A stretch of 64,000 nt of DNA from an uncultured Clostridia bacterium (GCA_934463115.1 CAKSIN010000011.1:12865-76864); one strand, 5' to 3'; counted from the first letter of the stretch, positions 15,522 through 24,123 are shown. A program made the numbers and translations. The notes: generated by a model from the letters alone, not told the origin.

Positions 15522-15979
15522 CAAACCGAAGAAAGATGTATGCCGTAAGCGTTACCGCCGGCAAGGAAATGGCGGTGCTGGAAAAGCTGAACAAAACAGA
15601 CGGTGTAAAGGGATATGTTCCGAGGTGTGTTGTTGAGCTGCGGCGCGGCGGATTCTGGCACAAGGAGGAAAAGATTCTTATCCCCGGATATGTTTTCATC
15701 GAATGCAAATTCAATTACAATATATATTACAAAATCAAGGGAATAACGCATGTACACAGCTGGATCGGCAAGGGAATCCCGAGCATGATGTGTGATGAAG
15801 ACGCGGAATTTATTAAATTCATGGCAAACGGCGGCGAAGCAATACCGCCGCAGAGTATTACCGGTTCTTTTCTGCGAAGAACCATTATCAAGGATATCAA
15901 CAAACGGCAGCGAAGAATCAAAGTGCAGTTTTCCGTTATGGGAAAGATGCACACTGTTACATTCGGTTATCTGAATTGA
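15518..15979 (+). CDS. NusG paralogue, candidate late antiterminator
   Basis: The 153-residue protein has an NGN domain (KMYAVSVTAGKEMAVLEKL at the start, then ILIPGYVFIEC at ~50-60 and ITHVHSWIGKG) and a short KOW-like end (RRIKVQFSVMGKMHTVTF). NusG is normally ~175-180 residues; specialised paralogues such as LoaP, RfaH and UpxY bind RNA polymerase on selected operons and let it ignore terminators. The gene ends the middle operon. Directly downstream lie a strong hairpin leader and an intrinsic terminator before the late genes, with more terminators inside the late operon. Processive antitermination of the late operon is the proposed role; the family assignment is seen, the role inferred. 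Confidence 0.85.
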   Translation: MTNRRKMYAVSVTAGKEMAVLEKLNKTDGVKGYVPRCVVELRRGGFWHKEEKILIPGYVFIECKFNYNIYYKIKGITHVHSWIGKGIPSMMCDEDAEFIKFMANGGEAIPPQSITGSFLRRTIIKDINKRQRRIKVQFSVMGKMHTVTFGYLN

Positions 15980-16022
15980 TAGGATAACATCTCATTAATT
16001 TTTTTCTATAATCCTCCGTAGG

Positions 16023-16056
16023 TTTGAATCCCGGTTGATTCGTCCCGGGATTCGGA
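16023..16056 (+). ncRNA. Strong leader hairpin, candidate antitermination signal
   Basis: GAATCCCGG (16026-16034) pairs perfectly with CCGGGATTC (16045-16053); three more pairs (two G-U, one A-U) extend the stem to 12 bp, with a 10-nt loop. The sequence after it is ACAACGGAAG, with no U-run, so it is not a terminator. LoaP is known to need an RNA hairpin in the leader, and this one lies 43 bp after the NusG-paralogue stop. Confidence 0.65.
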
Positions 16057-16244
16057 CAACGGAAGAGCATATCAATTGCAAATGCACTTTAGGATTTTAA
16101 AAGAGATTTAAAAAGATTTTAAAAAAATTTAAATTTGTTTTAAAATTCCAAAATGCAAATGGCGTAGCATGTCAAAAATGTATTAAAAATTGTATCAAAA
16201 TAAACCTAAAACGGTGTTTGAATAAAAAAACAGGTAATTTTTGT

Positions 16245-16270
16245 AAACGGTCTTGTCACAGACCGTTTTT
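16245..16270 (+). terminator. Intrinsic terminator before the late operon
   Basis: AAACGGTCT (16245-16253) and AGACCGTTT (16260-16268) form a perfect 9-bp stem with a 6-nt loop followed by T5 in all. It lies 106 bp before the TerL start, so late transcription from upstream must pass it. Confidence 0.85.
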
Positions 16271-16375
16271 AAATTGCGCAAAAACCTTTTTAAATTTTGT
16301 TTAAATAAATTTTGGGTGGTGTGATTCTGAATTTAAAATAAAAATCGCTTAAAAAGGCAAATAAGGGGTGAAAAA

Positions 16376-17830
16376 ATGTTTAACCGAAAGGCAAGCGGGA
16401 TAAAAAAGCTCAACTCATTGCTTTTTGAAAAGAAAGTTTTAAAAATTGAAAAAGATTATGCCGCAGAATTTTCAAAAATCCTCGGCGCCGATCCGAAAAG
16501 AGGAAACGGCAGCGAAGATATATTTAATCACTACGGAAAGACAGAAGAATTTATTTCCGCTTTAAGAACCGGAGAATACGGCGGACTGTTTACCGACAAA
16601 CAATGGAGCACGGTACAAAGACTGTGCAATGATGGTTTTAAGCGACTTAATATCCTTGACGGCTCGGTGCGTTCCGGAAAGACATATATTTCACTTGTTA
16701 TATGGGCGCTGTGGATAACCAAGCGCGACTACAGTGACAAATTTATAATGGTTGGGCGGACTCTTTCCACGCTACAGCGTAACTGCCTGGAGCTTTTGCA
16801 GGAACTTTTTGGGGATAAAAACTTTTCATATTCTATCCCAAGAAAGCGCGCGGAGCTGTTCGGACGCTGTATATACCTGGAGGGAGCAGACAATGCGCAG
16901 AGTGAATCAAAGATACGCGGAATGACTCTTGCAGGTGCATACTGCGATGAGATTACGCTGCTTGACGAAACTTTTTTCAGAATGCTGCTGTCCCGACTAT
17001 CCCTGCCGGGCGCGTTTATGCTGGGAACGACGAACCCCGACAACCCGACACACTGGCTCAACAAAAACTACTTTGAGCGCGCAGAGGATTTGAGCCTTTA
17101 CCGCGAAACATATTTGATTGATGATAACACATTCCTCGACCGGGAATATATCCAAAATATCAAACAGGAATATGTCGGAGTGTTCTATGAGCGGTTTATA
17201 CTCGGTCTTTGGAAAGCCGCAGAGGGTGTTGTTTATCCGCTGTTTGCAAACAATCCGAACCGGTACATTGTTGACAATATTGGTGATGATGATATTGTTA
17301 TGGCATCTATCGGTGTTGACTTTGGCGGCAACGGATCGGCGCATGCATTTGTGCTGAACGGCTTTACAAGAGGATTCCGTGATGTTGTTACTCTTGATGA
17401 ATTCTATCTCAAAAAAGAGATTGACGCGGAAACGCTCGAAAGAGAATTTATCGGATTCGCAAAAAGAGCATTGGAACGATACAACGTGTATGTGGCATAC
17501 TGCGATAGTGCGGAGTCGACACTGATTAAGTCGCTGGAACGCGCGGTGATAAAAGAAAAACTGCCGATACAGGTAGACAAAGCACGCAAGGGACCAATAA
17601 TCGACCGCATACGGTTTTTCAACGTCCTTATGGCAAAAGGCAGATACAAGGTGCTGCGAAAGTGCGAGAATATAATTAAAGCATATTCAACCGTTGAGTG
17701 GTCTCCTAAGCCAAAAGACGGGAAAGATACACGGCGCGATGACGGAACATTCAACATAGACAGCCTGGACGCGTGCGAATATGCAACCGAGGCATACGCA
17801 GAAAGTGTGCTGAATGCTCTGCTTATGTAG
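16376..17830 (+). CDS. terL: Terminase large subunit
   Basis: The 484-residue packaging motor starts behind AAGGGGTG. Walker A is GSVRSGKT (residues ~96-103), Walker B ends in AYCDE with D191-E192, and the RNase-H-like nuclease begins near IGVDFGGNG (~316), where the first D is a metal ligand. It pumps DNA into proheads and cuts it. It looks like PBSX/SPP1-type terminases rather than Mu gp28, consistent with the siphovirus module that follows. The portal follows with a close ribosome site. Confidence 0.92.
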   Translation: MFNRKASGIKKLNSLLFEKKVLKIEKDYAAEFSKILGADPKRGNGSEDIFNHYGKTEEFISALRTGEYGGLFTDKQWSTVQRLCNDGFKRLNILDGSVRSGKTYISLVIWALWITKRDYSDKFIMVGRTLSTLQRNCLELLQELFGDKNFSYSIPRKRAELFGRCIYLEGADNAQSESKIRGMTLAGAYCDEITLLDETFFRMLLSRLSLPGAFMLGTTNPDNPTHWLNKNYFERAEDLSLYRETYLIDDNTFLDREYIQNIKQEYVGVFYERFILGLWKAAEGVVYPLFANNPNRYIVDNIGDDDIVMASIGVDFGGNGSAHAFVLNGFTRGFRDVVTLDEFYLKKEIDAETLEREFIGFAKRALERYNVYVAYCDSAESTLIKSLERAVIKEKLPIQVDKARKGPIIDRIRFFNVLMAKGRYKVLRKCENIIKAYSTVEWSPKPKDGKDTRRDDGTFNIDSLDACEYATEAYAESVLNALLM

Positions 17831-17840
17831 GAGGAACATG

Positions 17841-19178
17841 ATGATTGAAAATATATTAAAAAATTATTTTGACATTGAGTGCGACACGCGGATGCAGCCG
17901 CATATACAAATATGGCGCGACTGGTACAAAGGCGAAAATGCCTTTCACAAATACAGCGTTTACAACGGTCAAACAATGGTAGGATGCAATCGAGACAGTC
18001 TGCGGATGCCAAAGAGAATTGCCGAGGACTGGGCAAATCTGCTGATGAACGAAAAAGTGGATATCAATACCGATAACGAGGAAACTAACAAGCGGCTTAA
18101 GGCGGCCTTTACTGCCAATGACTTTTATGTGCGCGCAAATGCACTTGTGGAGCAAACATTTGCACTCGGCACCGGCGCTATGGTAGAATATGCCGACGCG
18201 CTCGGTAATCCCGTTATTGATTTTGTAACGGCAGACAAGATTTATCCCATATCCTGGGACGGCACAAACGTTACCGAATGTGCTTTTGCCTCAAGGAAGT
18301 ACATACACGGCAAAGCGTTCTATTACCTGAATATACACCTTATCGGCAATGACGGATATGTGATACATAATCGAATGTACAGCGCGGATGACTGCCGGGA
18401 GGCGGCACTGCCAAAGGGAACAGAGCGGACGGTTGAGACGCATTCATTTAATAGACGGTATCAGATACTGCGCCCGAATATTGTGGATAACATTGAAGAA
18501 AACACACCCATGGGGATATCGGTTATTGCAAATGCGATAAGCGAAGTAAAGGGTGTTGATTTAGTTTATGATTCACTAATCAATGAGTTTAAACTCGGGA
18601 AAAAGCGCATATTCGTTCCCGAAACAATGGTACAGCATCAACAGGCGAAAGACGGGGTTATTAACCCGATATTCGATACCAATGACACTGTATTCTATTC
18701 CCTGCCGGGAAGTACGGAATCAGAGCAAAAGCCGATAGAGTCGAATATGTCGCTGCGAACAGCGGAACACATATCAGCATTACAGACTACTTTGGAACTG
18801 CTGGCAAGCAAATGCGGACTCGGTTCAGACCGTTATATATACAAAAACGGCGGCGTCAAGACGGCAACGGAGGTTGTATCTGACAAGTCTGAACTGTATC
18901 AGAATTTAAAAAAGCATGAAATTGTATTCAGAAGTGCGTTAATATCACTCACAACGGCGCTTGCCGAGATAATGGGAATCGGAGAAGTAACAACAAAAGT
19001 AGACTTTGACGACAGCATTATAGAGGACAAAGACGCGGAATTCAAGAGAGATATGCAGCTTGTGTCTATCGGAGCTATGAAGAATTACGAAGTGAGGTCA
19101 AAGTGCCTTAATGAACCGCTCGACACTGCCAAGGCACAATGCGCCGAAGCGCAGATTGATAATATTTTTGAGGAGTAG
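17841..19178 (+). CDS. Portal protein (SPP1 gp6 type)
   Basis: About 445 residues; ATG 17841 lies 7 bp after GGAGG, with ATG 17838 as alternative. Features such as RMPKRIAEDWANLLMNEKV and the long helix ending in a DNA-clamp region (VKTATEVVSDKSELYQNLKK) match the Phage_prot_Gp6/SPP1 portal family. Twelve copies form the ring through which DNA enters the capsid. It sits between TerL and the MuF-type protein, the standard order. Confidence 0.88.
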   Translation: MIENILKNYFDIECDTRMQPHIQIWRDWYKGENAFHKYSVYNGQTMVGCNRDSLRMPKRIAEDWANLLMNEKVDINTDNEETNKRLKAAFTANDFYVRANALVEQTFALGTGAMVEYADALGNPVIDFVTADKIYPISWDGTNVTECAFASRKYIHGKAFYYLNIHLIGNDGYVIHNRMYSADDCREAALPKGTERTVETHSFNRRYQILRPNIVDNIEENTPMGISVIANAISEVKGVDLVYDSLINEFKLGKKRIFVPETMVQHQQAKDGVINPIFDTNDTVFYSLPGSTESEQKPIESNMSLRTAEHISALQTTLELLASKCGLGSDRYIYKNGGVKTATEVVSDKSELYQNLKKHEIVFRSALISLTTALAEIMGIGEVTTKVDFDDSIIEDKDAEFKRDMQLVSIGAMKNYEVRSKCLNEPLDTAKAQCAEAQIDNIFEE

Positions 19179-19184
19179 AAACAT

Positions 19185-20873
19185 ATGATAACCCCGGAAT
19201 GGTACAGCGCGGAATTAAATCACCTCAAGGTGCATAAAGAGCTGCACGAAAGCATTTTACGCGATATTGTTCGGCGGCTGGTAAAAACGGATTTTAATGT
19301 TTCGGACTCGGCGGCATGGCAGGCGGAAAAGCTGCAGCAGTCGGGTATGGTGTTTGATGATGTTATTGCCGAGATAGCCAAGCGAACCGACAAAAGCCGC
19401 GAGGAAATCAAGGCGGCATTTGTCAAAGCAAGCACAGATATATTTGATTTTGACGATAAAGAGCTTGCCGATGCAGGCTATGACGCGCAGCAGTTTAAAA
19501 TATTATCCCCTGCAATGAAGCGTATTGTTAATGCGGCATACAAAAAGACATTTACCGAAGCTCGTAATCTGACTCTTACAACAGCGGTTACATCGCAGAC
19601 GGCATACATACAGGCGGCAGACCTGGCATATATGAAAGTGGAATCCGGAGCATTTACATTCCAAGAGGCTATGCGGACGGCTGTTAAAAGCGCAGCGGTG
19701 CAAGGACTCAATGTAGTGTACCCCTCCGGGCATGTGAGCAGTCTGGACGCGGCAATGCGGCGCGCACTGCTTACCGGGCTAAATCAGACAACGGGCAAGC
19801 TGCAGATTATGCGTGCAGAGGAATTAGACAACGACATAATGGAAATATCTGCACATTACGGTGCAAGGCCGAGCCATGCGGAGTGGCAGGGACAGCTGGT
19901 GAGCCTTTCCGGGCAAAAGGGTTTCCTTACCCTTGACGACATCGGTTACGGCGCGGTGGATGGCTTTATGGGTGCGAACTGCCGACACAGCTGGAACGTG
20001 TTTTTTTATGGCCTATCCAAGCCGAGGTACAGTGCGGAAGAACTGGAATATTACAAAAATGCCGAGGTTGAATACAACGGCGAAAAGATGAAAGCATACG
20101 AAGCACAGCAGAAACAGCGGTCAATGGAACGGGCGGTTAAACAGAGCAAATCAACGCTTGTTGCATATGACGAGGCAATGAAGAACGTTGGATTCGATGA
20201 AGAGCGCAGCGCATGGATGCAGGAATTCGAAAAAGAATCAGTGAAGCTAAAAAACCGTGAGGCAAAACTTGTTGACTTCTGCGAACAAACAGGCCTGCAG
20301 CGTGACAGATTCCGCGAACAGGTCTTTGCAACCAATACCATGAACGGTGTTAAGGGATTCGGGAAAAGTACGAGTGCTAAGGCTGTGCGTAGTGCACAGA
20401 ATCACTATGATATATGGCGAAAAAGCATTGGCGCAGAAAATACACCAAAAACACTTGCAAAATATTACGAAATGAAGTATAATGATAAAGCAGAGTATTC
20501 CAGATTGCAAAAATATGCACACATGGTTGATAAGGGTGAGGTTTCCCCTCTGCTCGGCTACGCTGAATATCGGAAGAAAGCATTGGAAATCGAAGACAAG
20601 GTTATAGGCATTACAGCAAAGGACGGCACGGTTATAAAGGATTACAGTTCGCATTTTGTTTCAAGAGCAATAGGCAGAAGTGCGCTTGATGTTCACTTTA
20701 ACCGCCCCGGTGTTGAAGTTGATGACATTAAAGATGCACTTGTTAACGGCGAAATAGGAAAATCGCAAACAAATTCTGCCGGACAAACAAGCCGACTATT
20801 TGTGAGCGAAAAATGTAAAGTAAGCGTTAATACCGATACCGGAAATTTAGTCCAGACAAATACTTGTACTTAA
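19185..20873 (+). CDS. MuF-type minor capsid protein with probable BECR-fold RNase toxin tail
   Basis: Of 562 residues, the first ~300 match the Phage_min_cap2/MuF family (YGARPSHAEWQGQ, then DGFMGANCRHSWNVFFYG). A charged helical linker follows (~300-465). The last ~75 residues are a separate domain: YSSHFVSRAIGRS with H490, R494 and R498, DDIKDALVNGEIG, and the ending VNTDTGNLVQTN. This H/R pattern and strand order resemble the barnase/EndoU/colicin-E5/RelE (BECR) nucleases attached to MuF proteins in temperate phages of Firmicutes. The head part joins portal and DNA; the tail would be injected or released. Toxin activity is inferred. A small acidic gene follows directly, as an immunity protein would. 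Confidence 0.8.
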   Translation: MITPEWYSAELNHLKVHKELHESILRDIVRRLVKTDFNVSDSAAWQAEKLQQSGMVFDDVIAEIAKRTDKSREEIKAAFVKASTDIFDFDDKELADAGYDAQQFKILSPAMKRIVNAAYKKTFTEARNLTLTTAVTSQTAYIQAADLAYMKVESGAFTFQEAMRTAVKSAAVQGLNVVYPSGHVSSLDAAMRRALLTGLNQTTGKLQIMRAEELDNDIMEISAHYGARPSHAEWQGQLVSLSGQKGFLTLDDIGYGAVDGFMGANCRHSWNVFFYGLSKPRYSAEELEYYKNAEVEYNGEKMKAYEAQQKQRSMERAVKQSKSTLVAYDEAMKNVGFDEERSAWMQEFEKESVKLKNREAKLVDFCEQTGLQRDRFREQVFATNTMNGVKGFGKSTSAKAVRSAQNHYDIWRKSIGAENTPKTLAKYYEMKYNDKAEYSRLQKYAHMVDKGEVSPLLGYAEYRKKALEIEDKVIGITAKDGTVIKDYSSHFVSRAIGRSALDVHFNRPGVEVDDIKDALVNGEIGKSQTNSAGQTSRLFVSEKCKVSVNTDTGNLVQTNTCT

Positions 20874-20883
20874 GGAGGCAGTT

Positions 20884-21105
20884 ATGGTTAAAATATCAGA
20901 TGAGGACAAAGAGTTTTTAAAGAAACACATTAAAAACGTTGATGAGCTTGTTCAGAAAGACTCGGTTATGCCGCTTTTGGATGAAATTGATGACATAATA
21001 ATGTATAAAGGGTTTGAACCGGATTTTGATGCGTTAAATAAATTCGGATTAAAAGCACAGTATATTCGTGATACAATTTATTATGATAATACTGAAGAGG
21101 ATTAA
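20884..21105 (+). CDS. Small acidic protein, candidate immunity to the MuF toxin
   Basis: The 73-residue protein starts 10 bp after the MuF gene behind AAGGAGG. It is strongly acidic and helical (KISDEDKEFLKKHIKNVDELV, then PLLDEIDDIIMYKG) with no membrane span. A small acidic gene immediately after a toxin-tailed MuF protein fits a nuclease immunity protein. It is followed by a terminator. No family is recognised, so the role rests on position and charge. Confidence 0.6.
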   Translation: MVKISDEDKEFLKKHIKNVDELVQKDSVMPLLDEIDDIIMYKGFEPDFDALNKFGLKAQYIRDTIYYDNTEED

Positions 21106-21116
21106 ATTACATGAAT

Positions 21117-21143
21117 AAAAAGCACTCAACGCGAGTGCTTTTT
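21117..21143 (+). terminator. Intrinsic terminator inside the late operon (before yjcQ)
   Basis: AAAAAGCACTC and GAGTGCTTTTT form an 11-bp perfect stem with a 5-nt loop, ending in T5. It lies 11 bp after the putative immunity gene, in the middle of the structural genes. Confidence 0.88.
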
Positions 21144-21171
21144 AAATTGCAATAAAACGGAGGTAAAGCGC

Positions 21172-21435
21172 ATGAATGATAACTTTAAAACGATATACAA
21201 GATACTCCGCATACTGGAATCAAACCTTGATTCGGAGGTAATCAATCCGGAGGAGCTATCACCGAAGCGGCTGGGAGTTTCACCGGTGCGGCTCGGTAAG
21301 TACATACAAATGCTGTACGAATCGGGATATGTCGCCGGAGTGAATATATCGGAATATGCCGACGGCGAAAAAAACATTGACACATCAGACATATGCATTA
21401 CGCTTAAAGGATTGGAATACATGAAAGTTAAATAA
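21172..21435 (+). CDS. YjcQ-family phage protein
   Basis: The 87-residue protein starts behind CGGAGG. It is a winged-helix protein of the YjcQ family (NFKTIYKILRILESNLDSE at the start, CITLKGLEYM at the end). Its role is unknown; the fold suggests DNA binding. It is enclosed by two intrinsic terminators, so it looks like a cassette inserted between the head-completion and scaffold genes. Confidence 0.8.
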   Translation: MNDNFKTIYKILRILESNLDSEVINPEELSPKRLGVSPVRLGKYIQMLYESGYVAGVNISEYADGEKNIDTSDICITLKGLEYMKVK

Positions 21436-21450
21436 CCGCACACAGATAAT

Positions 21451-21475
21451 AAGCACCCGCAAGGGTGTTTTTATT
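21451..21475 (+). terminator. Intrinsic terminator inside the late operon (after yjcQ)
   Basis: AAGCACCC and GGGTGTTT pair around a GCAA tetraloop (8 bp including one G-U), then T-rich sequence follows. With the terminator at 21117 it brackets yjcQ; polymerase must read through both to express capsid and tail genes unless a promoter lies here, and none of consensus quality was seen. Confidence 0.75.
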
Positions 21476-21506
21476 ATACACAAAAATATATTGAGGAGGC
21501 AAAACA

Positions 21507-22019
21507 ATGGAATTTTTGAAAGAGATTCTCGGCGATGAGCTTTATGCGCAGGTTGCGGAAAAGCTGGAAAATGCCGAGGGAATAACTCTGGCAAACATTG
21601 CCGACGGCTCATATGTGAGCAAAGAAACATACGATGCCGACATTGAAACGGCAAAGAAAGAGGCAGCCGGATCGGCAGAACCGAACGGCGACGCGGAAAA
21701 GCTCAAGGGCGAGAACGAAAAGCTGAAAGAAGATATAGCAAAGCTTAAACTTTCATCGGCATACGAGCTCAAACTTGCAACATCCGGCGCAAGAAATTCT
21801 AAGGCTCTGCGCGGCATGATTGACGCTGACAAACTCACACTCGGCGAGGACGGAGTGCTGCAGGGTTATGATGAGCAGCTGGAGGGTGTTAAAAACGAAT
21901 GCCCGTGGCTCTTTGAAACACCGTCGGCGCAGGGAATGAAGCACGGCGAATCAGAACCGGTAATGGACGGAGTGGAAAAAGCATTCCGCGAAAAGAATAA
22001 AGATTTGGAACTTAACTAA
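21507..22019 (+). CDS. Capsid scaffolding protein (phage GP20 type)
   Basis: The 170-residue protein starts behind GAGGAGG. A central coiled coil (EKLKGENEKLKEDIAKLKLS, ~71-90) and a C-terminal helical segment are typical of Phage_GP20 scaffolds, which guide capsid assembly and leave before packaging. The small size is normal. It is followed 14 bp later by the major capsid gene. Confidence 0.82.
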   Translation: MEFLKEILGDELYAQVAEKLENAEGITLANIADGSYVSKETYDADIETAKKEAAGSAEPNGDAEKLKGENEKLKEDIAKLKLSSAYELKLATSGARNSKALRGMIDADKLTLGEDGVLQGYDEQLEGVKNECPWLFETPSAQGMKHGESEPVMDGVEKAFREKNKDLELN

Positions 22020-22033
22020 AGGAGGACGAAAAC

Positions 22034-23110
22034 ATGCATGAACTTCAGGAAAGATACAGCTCACTTGTTCTGGCAAAAGTGAGAAAAGAGCTTAAGCTCA
22101 AAGACGGTGTTGTTTTTAACACAAACTATGAGGGCAAACCCACGGCCGGAGTCGTTAAAATTCCGGTAAGAGATACCGAGGTAACACTTAGCGATTACGA
22201 CAAGAAAAACGGAATTGCGGCAAGTGACGGCAGCACAGGTTACTTCACTATGAAGATTACCAAAGACAAGGCAATAAACGAAATCATCGACAGTTACGAT
22301 GCAAATGCCGTTCCCGACAAACTGGTTGCGGACAGACTCGACTCGGCATCATACATGATATCCGCAACCGAGGACAAGGACGGAATGACGGCACTTCTCA
22401 GCGGTTCGACAATTGTCGGTTATTCGCAGCTCACAACGGCGAATATCTACGGCACAATCGTTGATATCCGCAAAGGCATGTCAAAAGCAAACATCCCGGA
22501 TGACGGCAGAAGATATCTCATTGTGCTTCCGGATGCAATGGCGCTTATACTCCAGTGCGACCAGTTTATAAAGGCATCCGCACTCGGTGACAACGTTGTT
22601 CAGAGCGGAGCAGTCGGCAAAATAGCCGGTTTTAACGTTATTGAATATAACGATGAAACAGCAGGATTGCAGATGATTGCCGGACATCCGGACTTTGCGG
22701 CGAGGGTACGTGAATTTGCGGTAGCTCCGCATGTACAGGATTTGAGTCAGAGCGGCAAGTACATCGGTGCATGCGCTGTACAGGGACGCGAAGTGTACGA
22801 CCACGCGGTACTCAGAAAGATTGCCGTCAGATCGGTATTTTCACCGACAGGGCTGTCAGTTACATGTGCAGCAGATTCCACAGTTGGAAAGACTATAGCT
22901 ACCGTAATCGGCAACACCGGTTCGCTGTATTACAGAATCCTCGGCAACAATGAGAGAGCGGTATACGGTGCGGGAACGGACGGTTTTACGGCTCTGACTT
23001 CCGGCACAACAAAGATAGCGGCTACTGCTTCCGATGTAATTGAAGTCGTGGAAGTTAATTCCGACAGCAAGGTTATAGCTGCCGGATATGCAACGGCTGT
23101 TGTAAAATAA
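22034..23110 (+). CDS. Major capsid protein with C-terminal extension
   Basis: The 358-residue protein starts behind AAAGGAGG. Residues 1-270 look like an HK97-fold capsid protein of the firmicute type (TDVTLSDYDKK-like start, VADRLDSASYMISAT, DDGRRYLIVLPDAMALIL, REFAVAPHVQD). About 90 residues rich in Thr, Ala and Val follow (from ~SPTGLSVTCAADSTVG), read as a surface Ig-like or decoration domain. It forms the icosahedral shell. Position after the scaffold confirms the call. Confidence 0.88.
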   Translation: MHELQERYSSLVLAKVRKELKLKDGVVFNTNYEGKPTAGVVKIPVRDTEVTLSDYDKKNGIAASDGSTGYFTMKITKDKAINEIIDSYDANAVPDKLVADRLDSASYMISATEDKDGMTALLSGSTIVGYSQLTTANIYGTIVDIRKGMSKANIPDDGRRYLIVLPDAMALILQCDQFIKASALGDNVVQSGAVGKIAGFNVIEYNDETAGLQMIAGHPDFAARVREFAVAPHVQDLSQSGKYIGACAVQGREVYDHAVLRKIAVRSVFSPTGLSVTCAADSTVGKTIATVIGNTGSLYYRILGNNERAVYGAGTDGFTALTSGTTKIAATASDVIEVVEVNSDSKVIAAGYATAVVK

Positions 23111-23130
23111 CGAAGGGAGCCGACGGGGAT

Positions 23131-23487
23131 ATGAGTTATGCGGATTTTGAATACTACAGCAACACGTTTTATGACGTTCTCCGCACTCCTCCGATACCGA
23201 ATACAGAGCGCGACAGTTATTTGGAAAAAGCTACTGCGTATCTGAATTCGATATTCGGTTCAAAGAGACCTACGGACGAACAGCTGGAAGCGGTTAAAAA
23301 GTGCTGCTGTGAAGTGGCGGACTGCTTTTACATTGAATTCGGCACAGAAAATATAGCGAGCGAAAACAATGACGGATATTCCGTTACATACACGCACCGG
23401 CAGTCGGCAAATAACAAAGCATATGCGATTGTGCTGCGTTATCTGTCGGGCACGGGGCTGTTGTACAGGGGGATTAGCTCATGCTGA
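23131..23487 (+). CDS. Head-tail connector (gp6-like)
   Basis: The 118-residue mostly helical protein (YLEKATAYLNSIFGSKRPTD, EAVKKCCCEVADCFY) has the size and position of the head-completion adaptor that docks on the portal in HK97/SPP1-type phages. The cysteine cluster is unusual. It overlaps the next gene by 7 bp. Identification is by pattern and order. Confidence 0.68.
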   Translation: MSYADFEYYSNTFYDVLRTPPIPNTERDSYLEKATAYLNSIFGSKRPTDEQLEAVKKCCCEVADCFYIEFGTENIASENNDGYSVTYTHRQSANNKAYAIVLRYLSGTGLLYRGISSC

Positions 23488-23795
23488 CGAACGGAACGGT
23501 TACAATATATCATTTTGACGAACAAAATGAGGAATATGCGCCGATATCGTACGGTAATGCAAATATCTTTCATCGCAAGCGCTCCGCCGATGAAAAGGGC
23601 GGTTTTACTGCGGCGAGTCAATGCATAATCCGCATACCCACCGATAAGGCTATAGCGATTGAGACGGGCGATTATGTGTACCTCGGTACAACCTCCGCCC
23701 CTCTCGACCGTGACAGCTGCCTGTTTGTTACCGGATACAGTGACAACAGGCGCGGCACTTTGAAGCATTGGAGGATAGAATGTGGCAGCGCTTAA
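23481..23795 (+). CDS. Head-closure / minor capsid protein
   Basis: The 104-residue all-beta protein (NGTVTIYHFDEQNEEYAPI, then YVYLGTTSAPLDRDSCLFVTGYSDNRRG) matches the minor capsid/stopper proteins next to the connector in firmicute siphophages. It likely closes the portal channel after packaging. It overlaps both neighbours by 7-14 bp. Confidence 0.65.
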   Translation: MLTNGTVTIYHFDEQNEEYAPISYGNANIFHRKRSADEKGGFTAASQCIIRIPTDKAIAIETGDYVYLGTTSAPLDRDSCLFVTGYSDNRRGTLKHWRIECGSA

Positions 23796-24123
23796 TGTGA
23801 AATTTGAGTTGGACAATGTGGATGAGCTGAAAAGCCGCCGAGGTCTTGACGGAACGGCGCAGAAAAAGCTGGATACCGAGGTTATGCGTGTTATGGAGCC
23901 GTATATGCCAAAGCTGTACGGCAACATGATTCAGTCAATGGAAAAGGCTACCGATATCGGTAGCGGCGAAATAATCGTCAATACACCGTATGCGCACAGG
24001 CGGCTCAAGTCTGCACGCAAGAACGGTCTGCGCGGACCGAATTTTTTTGAACGAATGAAAGCGGATAACCTGGATCATTTAAAGAGGTTTATCGGGAAAC
24101 AAACGGGAGGTGAGGTTAAATGA
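23782..24123 (+). CDS. Minor capsid protein 2-like (HK97 gp10 position)
   Basis: The 113-residue protein uses a GTG start (23782) behind GGAGG. VMEPYMPKLYGNMIQSMEKA and NTPYAHRRLKSARKNG match the Minor_capsid_2 family, which fills the neck slot before the tail terminator. The C-terminal RGPNFFERMKAD is typical. It overlaps the next gene by 4 bp. Confidence 0.75.
   Translation: MAALNVKFELDNVDELKSRRGLDGTAQKKLDTEVMRVMEPYMPKLYGNMIQSMEKATDIGSGEIIVNTPYAHRRLKSARKNGLRGPNFFERMKADNLDHLKRFIGKQTGGEVK

Larger units (their letters stand above)
15980..16375 (+). promoter_or_regulatory. Untranslated leader between NusG paralogue and terminase
   Basis: These 396 bp hold no gene. They contain the hairpin at 16023-16056, a long run of TTTAAAA-type sequence (about 16090-16160), and the terminator at 16245-16270. 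No consensus sigma-A promoter was found in it. The order antiterminator gene, structured leader, terminator, target operon is that of LoaP- and RfaH-type systems. Confidence 0.7.

Noticed and set aside
16013..16036. tRNA-like T-arm (GGTTTGAATCC) in the late leader
   Set aside because: No acceptor, D or anticodon arms fit around it; it belongs to the 12-bp hairpin at 16023-16056.
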